A stretch of 7,830 bases of DNA from Solirubrobacterales bacterium (GTDB taxonomy: Bacteria > Actinomycetota > Thermoleophilia > Solirubrobacterales > Solirubrobacteraceae), in assembly GCA_015655225.1 (NCBI GenBank), contig JAATFK010000274.1, positions 1 to 7,830 of the forward strand, written 5' to 3'. Below are positions 6,878-7,830 of this stretch, one piece after another. Made by a program: the position numbers and the translations under genes. Under the pieces are notes generated by a model. That model was not told where the DNA came from, made no database searches, and saw only the letters and a program-made list of their open reading frames with translations. Within the stretch, counting starts at the first letter, position 1; every line of letters starts with the position of its first letter.

Positions 6878-7486
6878 TCAGGAAGCCGGCGCGTCGCCGC
6901 TGTCGATCAGCGCGGAGGCGGTCAGCAGGTCCTCCGGCACGTTCACGTTGAAGAACGGGCGCTCGTCGGCGATCTCCAGCACCCGCGGCGCGAGCGCGGC
7001 GACGGTCGCCGTCAGCGGCGCCGACGGCCGCTGCGCGAGCGCGAGGCTGAGCGGCGCGCGCGCCTGCGGGAGGTAGAGCGCGAACAGCGGCTGAAGCCGC
7101 CCGCCGGCCGCCGGCACGATCGCGACCGCGCCCTCCGTGTCGGCGCCCGCGACCGCCAGCGCCAGCTCGGCGTCGACGAGCGGCAGGTCGCCGGCGCAGG
7201 CGAAGACGGCGCGAGTCTCGGCGCGTTCGAGCGCGCAGACGATGCCGGCGAGCGGATGGCGCGGCTCGTCGGGCTCGATCCAGATCGCGACGTCGCCGAG
7301 CGGCGGCAGCTCGGTGCTCTTCTTCGCGACCACCACGACCTCGCCGAAGGCGCCCCGCAGCGCCGCGACGGGGTAGTCGAGCAGCGGGCGGCCGTTGAGC
7401 CCGACGGTCGCCTTGCCGCCGCCCAGGCGACGCCCGACGCCGCCGGCGAGCACGACGCCGATCGGCGCTGCGCGGTCGACGCTCAT
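6878..7486 (-). CDS. mobA: MobA-like molybdenum cofactor guanylyltransferase
   Basis: Cytoplasmic nucleotidyltransferase that activates molybdopterin with a nucleotide; MobA uses GTP to make the guanine dinucleotide cofactor. The 202-residue protein has the family P-loop-like signature LAGGVGRRLGGGKA at 13-26, the metal-binding aspartate in CAGDLP (D100), RLQPLFALY at 130-138 and the MobA-typical tail FFNVNVPEDL at 178-187. The tail favours MobA over MocA (CTP) or MobB, but substrate choice is not proven. The start is set at the ATG at 7486. A purine-rich AGGTGAGAGG lies 9 bases upstream and the protein starts right before the conserved nucleotide loop. A longer frame to 7579 would run into the divergent gene. 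It sits facing the Mo-enzyme operon, with the lipoprotein gene downstream on the same strand. Confidence 0.88.
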   Translation of the reverse strand: MSVDRAAPIGVVLAGGVGRRLGGGKATVGLNGRPLLDYPVAALRGAFGEVVVVAKKSTELPPLGDVAIWIEPDEPRHPLAGIVCALERAETRAVFACAGDLPLVDAELALAVAGADTEGAVAIVPAAGGRLQPLFALYLPQARAPLSLALAQRPSAPLTATVAALAPRVLEIADERPFFNVNVPEDLLTASALIDSGDAPAS

Positions 7487-7495
7487 GGTGCGCAG

Positions 7496-7505
7496 CCTCT
7501 CACCT
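7496..7505 (-). promoter_or_regulatory. Shine-Dalgarno of mobA
   Basis: The minus strand reads AGGTGAGAGG, 9 bases before the ATG at 7486. It selects this start over the in-frame upstream ATG at 7579, which has no such site and would add a Cys-rich leader not seen in the family. Confidence 0.6.
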
Positions 7506-7531
7506 GATGCTCCTCGGACCGGGGCGAAAAG

Positions 7532-7548
7532 GCCCGCCCGCTGCGGGC
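7532..7548. repeat. inverted repeat in the divergent mobA / zinc-ribbon intergenic region
   Basis: GCCCGC-N5-GCGGGC, with an overlapping tighter reading CCCGC-T-GCGGG at 7537-7547. It ends 4 bases before the TAGAAT box of the rightward gene and covers the leader of mobA. It could be an operator or a small hairpin in the mobA leader. The sequence context is very GC-rich, so chance is not excluded. Confidence 0.3.
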
Positions 7549-7552
7549 AGCA

Positions 7553-7558
7553 TAGAAT
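7553..7558 (+). promoter_or_regulatory. -10 box TAGAAT for a probably leaderless gene
   Basis: TAGAAT matches TATAAT in 5 of 6 positions and stands out in DNA this GC-rich. It ends 7 bases before the ATG at 7566, so transcription would start at or within a base or two of that ATG. No ribosome site is present, consistent with leaderless translation, which is common in actinobacteria. No good -35 is seen 17 bases upstream (AGGCCC). On the other strand the overlapping bases read TATGCT (7549-7554), a possible -10 for mobA, which would make the site bidirectional. Confidence 0.5.
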
Positions 7559-7565
7559 CAATGCG

Positions 7566-7830
7566 ATGGAAGGTTCCACCGAGACCGTTCGCAGCTGGCT
7601 GCGCTGCTATCGCTGTTGGTCGCAGAACCTCGAGGTGCAGGTGCACTACGAGGGCATCCACCGCATCGACCCGTCGACCGGCGAGCGCGCCGAGGTCGTC
7701 GACGAGATGCAGGAGGCCGTCGTCCAGTGCCTCGACTGCATGCACGACCAGCCGCACCTGGGCTTCCACAACGGCCGCGTCGAGCCGATCGAGGACCGCT
7801 GGGAGCGGATGGTCGCCGGCACCCCCTGGG
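7566..7830 (+). CDS. small protein with two CxxC knuckles (zinc-ribbon-like), 3' end beyond window
   Basis: An open frame of at least 88 codons, without a stop to the window end. It begins MEGSTETVRSWLRCYRCWSQ. Two CxxC pairs are visible, C14/C17 (RCYRCW) and C55/C58 (QCLDCMHD), 37 residues apart, with an acidic, His-containing stretch between and after them; this arrangement fits a zinc ribbon. Composition is protein-like (Trp, Tyr, Glu, Asp, His in sensible balance), unlike the Arg/Ser/Thr-rich alternative frame from the ATG at 7561. The start is supported by the TAGAAT box ending 7 bases before the ATG and the lack of a Shine-Dalgarno. It is divergent from mobA with a 79-bp gap. I do not recognise the family. 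The function is unknown; a nucleic-acid-binding or metal-binding role is a guess from the knuckles only. Confidence 0.7.
   Translation, partial: MEGSTETVRSWLRCYRCWSQNLEVQVHYEGIHRIDPSTGERAEVVDEMQEAVVQCLDCMHDQPHLGFHNGRVEPIEDRWERMVAGTPW

Noticed and set aside
6869..6879. GAGCG-G-CGCTC palindrome over the mobA stop codon as a terminator
   Set aside because: The stem is short and no T run follows on the minus strand; it may be chance.
5675..7507. 610-codon open frame on the plus strand across the lipoprotein and mobA genes
   Set aside because: Low-complexity Arg/Gly/Asp-rich translation opposite two genes with clear lipobox, thioredoxin-like and MobA motifs; it also crosses their intergenic gap.
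7537..7547. CCGCTGCGG core shared by the palindromes near 6815 and 7542 as a common operator
   Set aside because: The same 9 bases also occur inside coding sequence near 2627 and 5755, so it is common in this GC-rich DNA.
7487..7579. N-terminal extension of mobA to the ATG at 7579
   Set aside because: The added 31 residues are not family-like, the frame would overlap the divergent gene, and a good Shine-Dalgarno precedes the ATG at 7486.
1..7830. CRISPR, tRNA, rRNA, insertion sequence, phage or toxin-antitoxin content
   Set aside because: No repeats with regular spacing, no tRNA or rRNA-like segments, and no transposase, integrase or small paired genes were seen.

Overview
This is a GC-rich, gene-dense stretch with almost no intergenic DNA. 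The high GC, the GTG starts, the 4-base ATGA gene overlaps and the apparent leaderless start near the right end fit a high-GC actinobacterium. A Solirubrobacterales/Conexibacter-like Thermoleophilia is my best guess, but this rests on overall style and not on a marker gene. No mobile elements, CRISPR arrays, tRNAs or rRNAs are visible.

Left part, plus strand, about 1-5787: a molybdenum-enzyme operon. It begins inside moaA (first step of molybdopterin synthesis, 5' end cut by the window). Next is an XdhC/CoxI/PaoD-family cofactor-insertion chaperone. Three subunits of a xanthine-dehydrogenase-family oxidoreductase follow: a 2x[2Fe-2S] subunit, an FAD subunit with an extra four-cysteine [4Fe-4S] insertion, and the molybdenum subunit. 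The three subunits look most like E. coli PaoABC (YagTSR, an aldehyde oxidoreductase), not classical xanthine dehydrogenase. The Tat signal of E. coli PaoA is absent and cannot be hidden upstream, because an in-frame stop lies 12 bases before the start. The enzyme is therefore predicted to be cytoplasmic.

Middle and right, minus strand, 7486-5780: mobA-like molybdopterin nucleotidyltransferase, followed 81 bp later by a lipoprotein. The lipoprotein has a probable beta-sandwich region and a C-terminal thioredoxin-like domain carrying an unusual C-X4-C motif. Its 3' end overlaps the 3' end of the Mo-subunit gene by 8 bp, tail to tail.

Far right, plus strand, 7566-end: the beginning of a small protein with two CxxC knuckles, probably a zinc ribbon, divergent from mobA. 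A TAGAAT -10 box is placed so that transcription would begin at or next to its ATG.

How it works together: MoaA and the MobA-like protein act at the start and end of cofactor synthesis, XdhC protects and inserts the cofactor, and PaoABC-like is the client enzyme. This is a recognisable Mo-enzyme locus and not a wholly new system. The points most worth a second look are the cytoplasmic PaoABC variant, the apparent MobA-versus-MCD mismatch, the CX4C lipoprotein and the leaderless zinc-ribbon gene.
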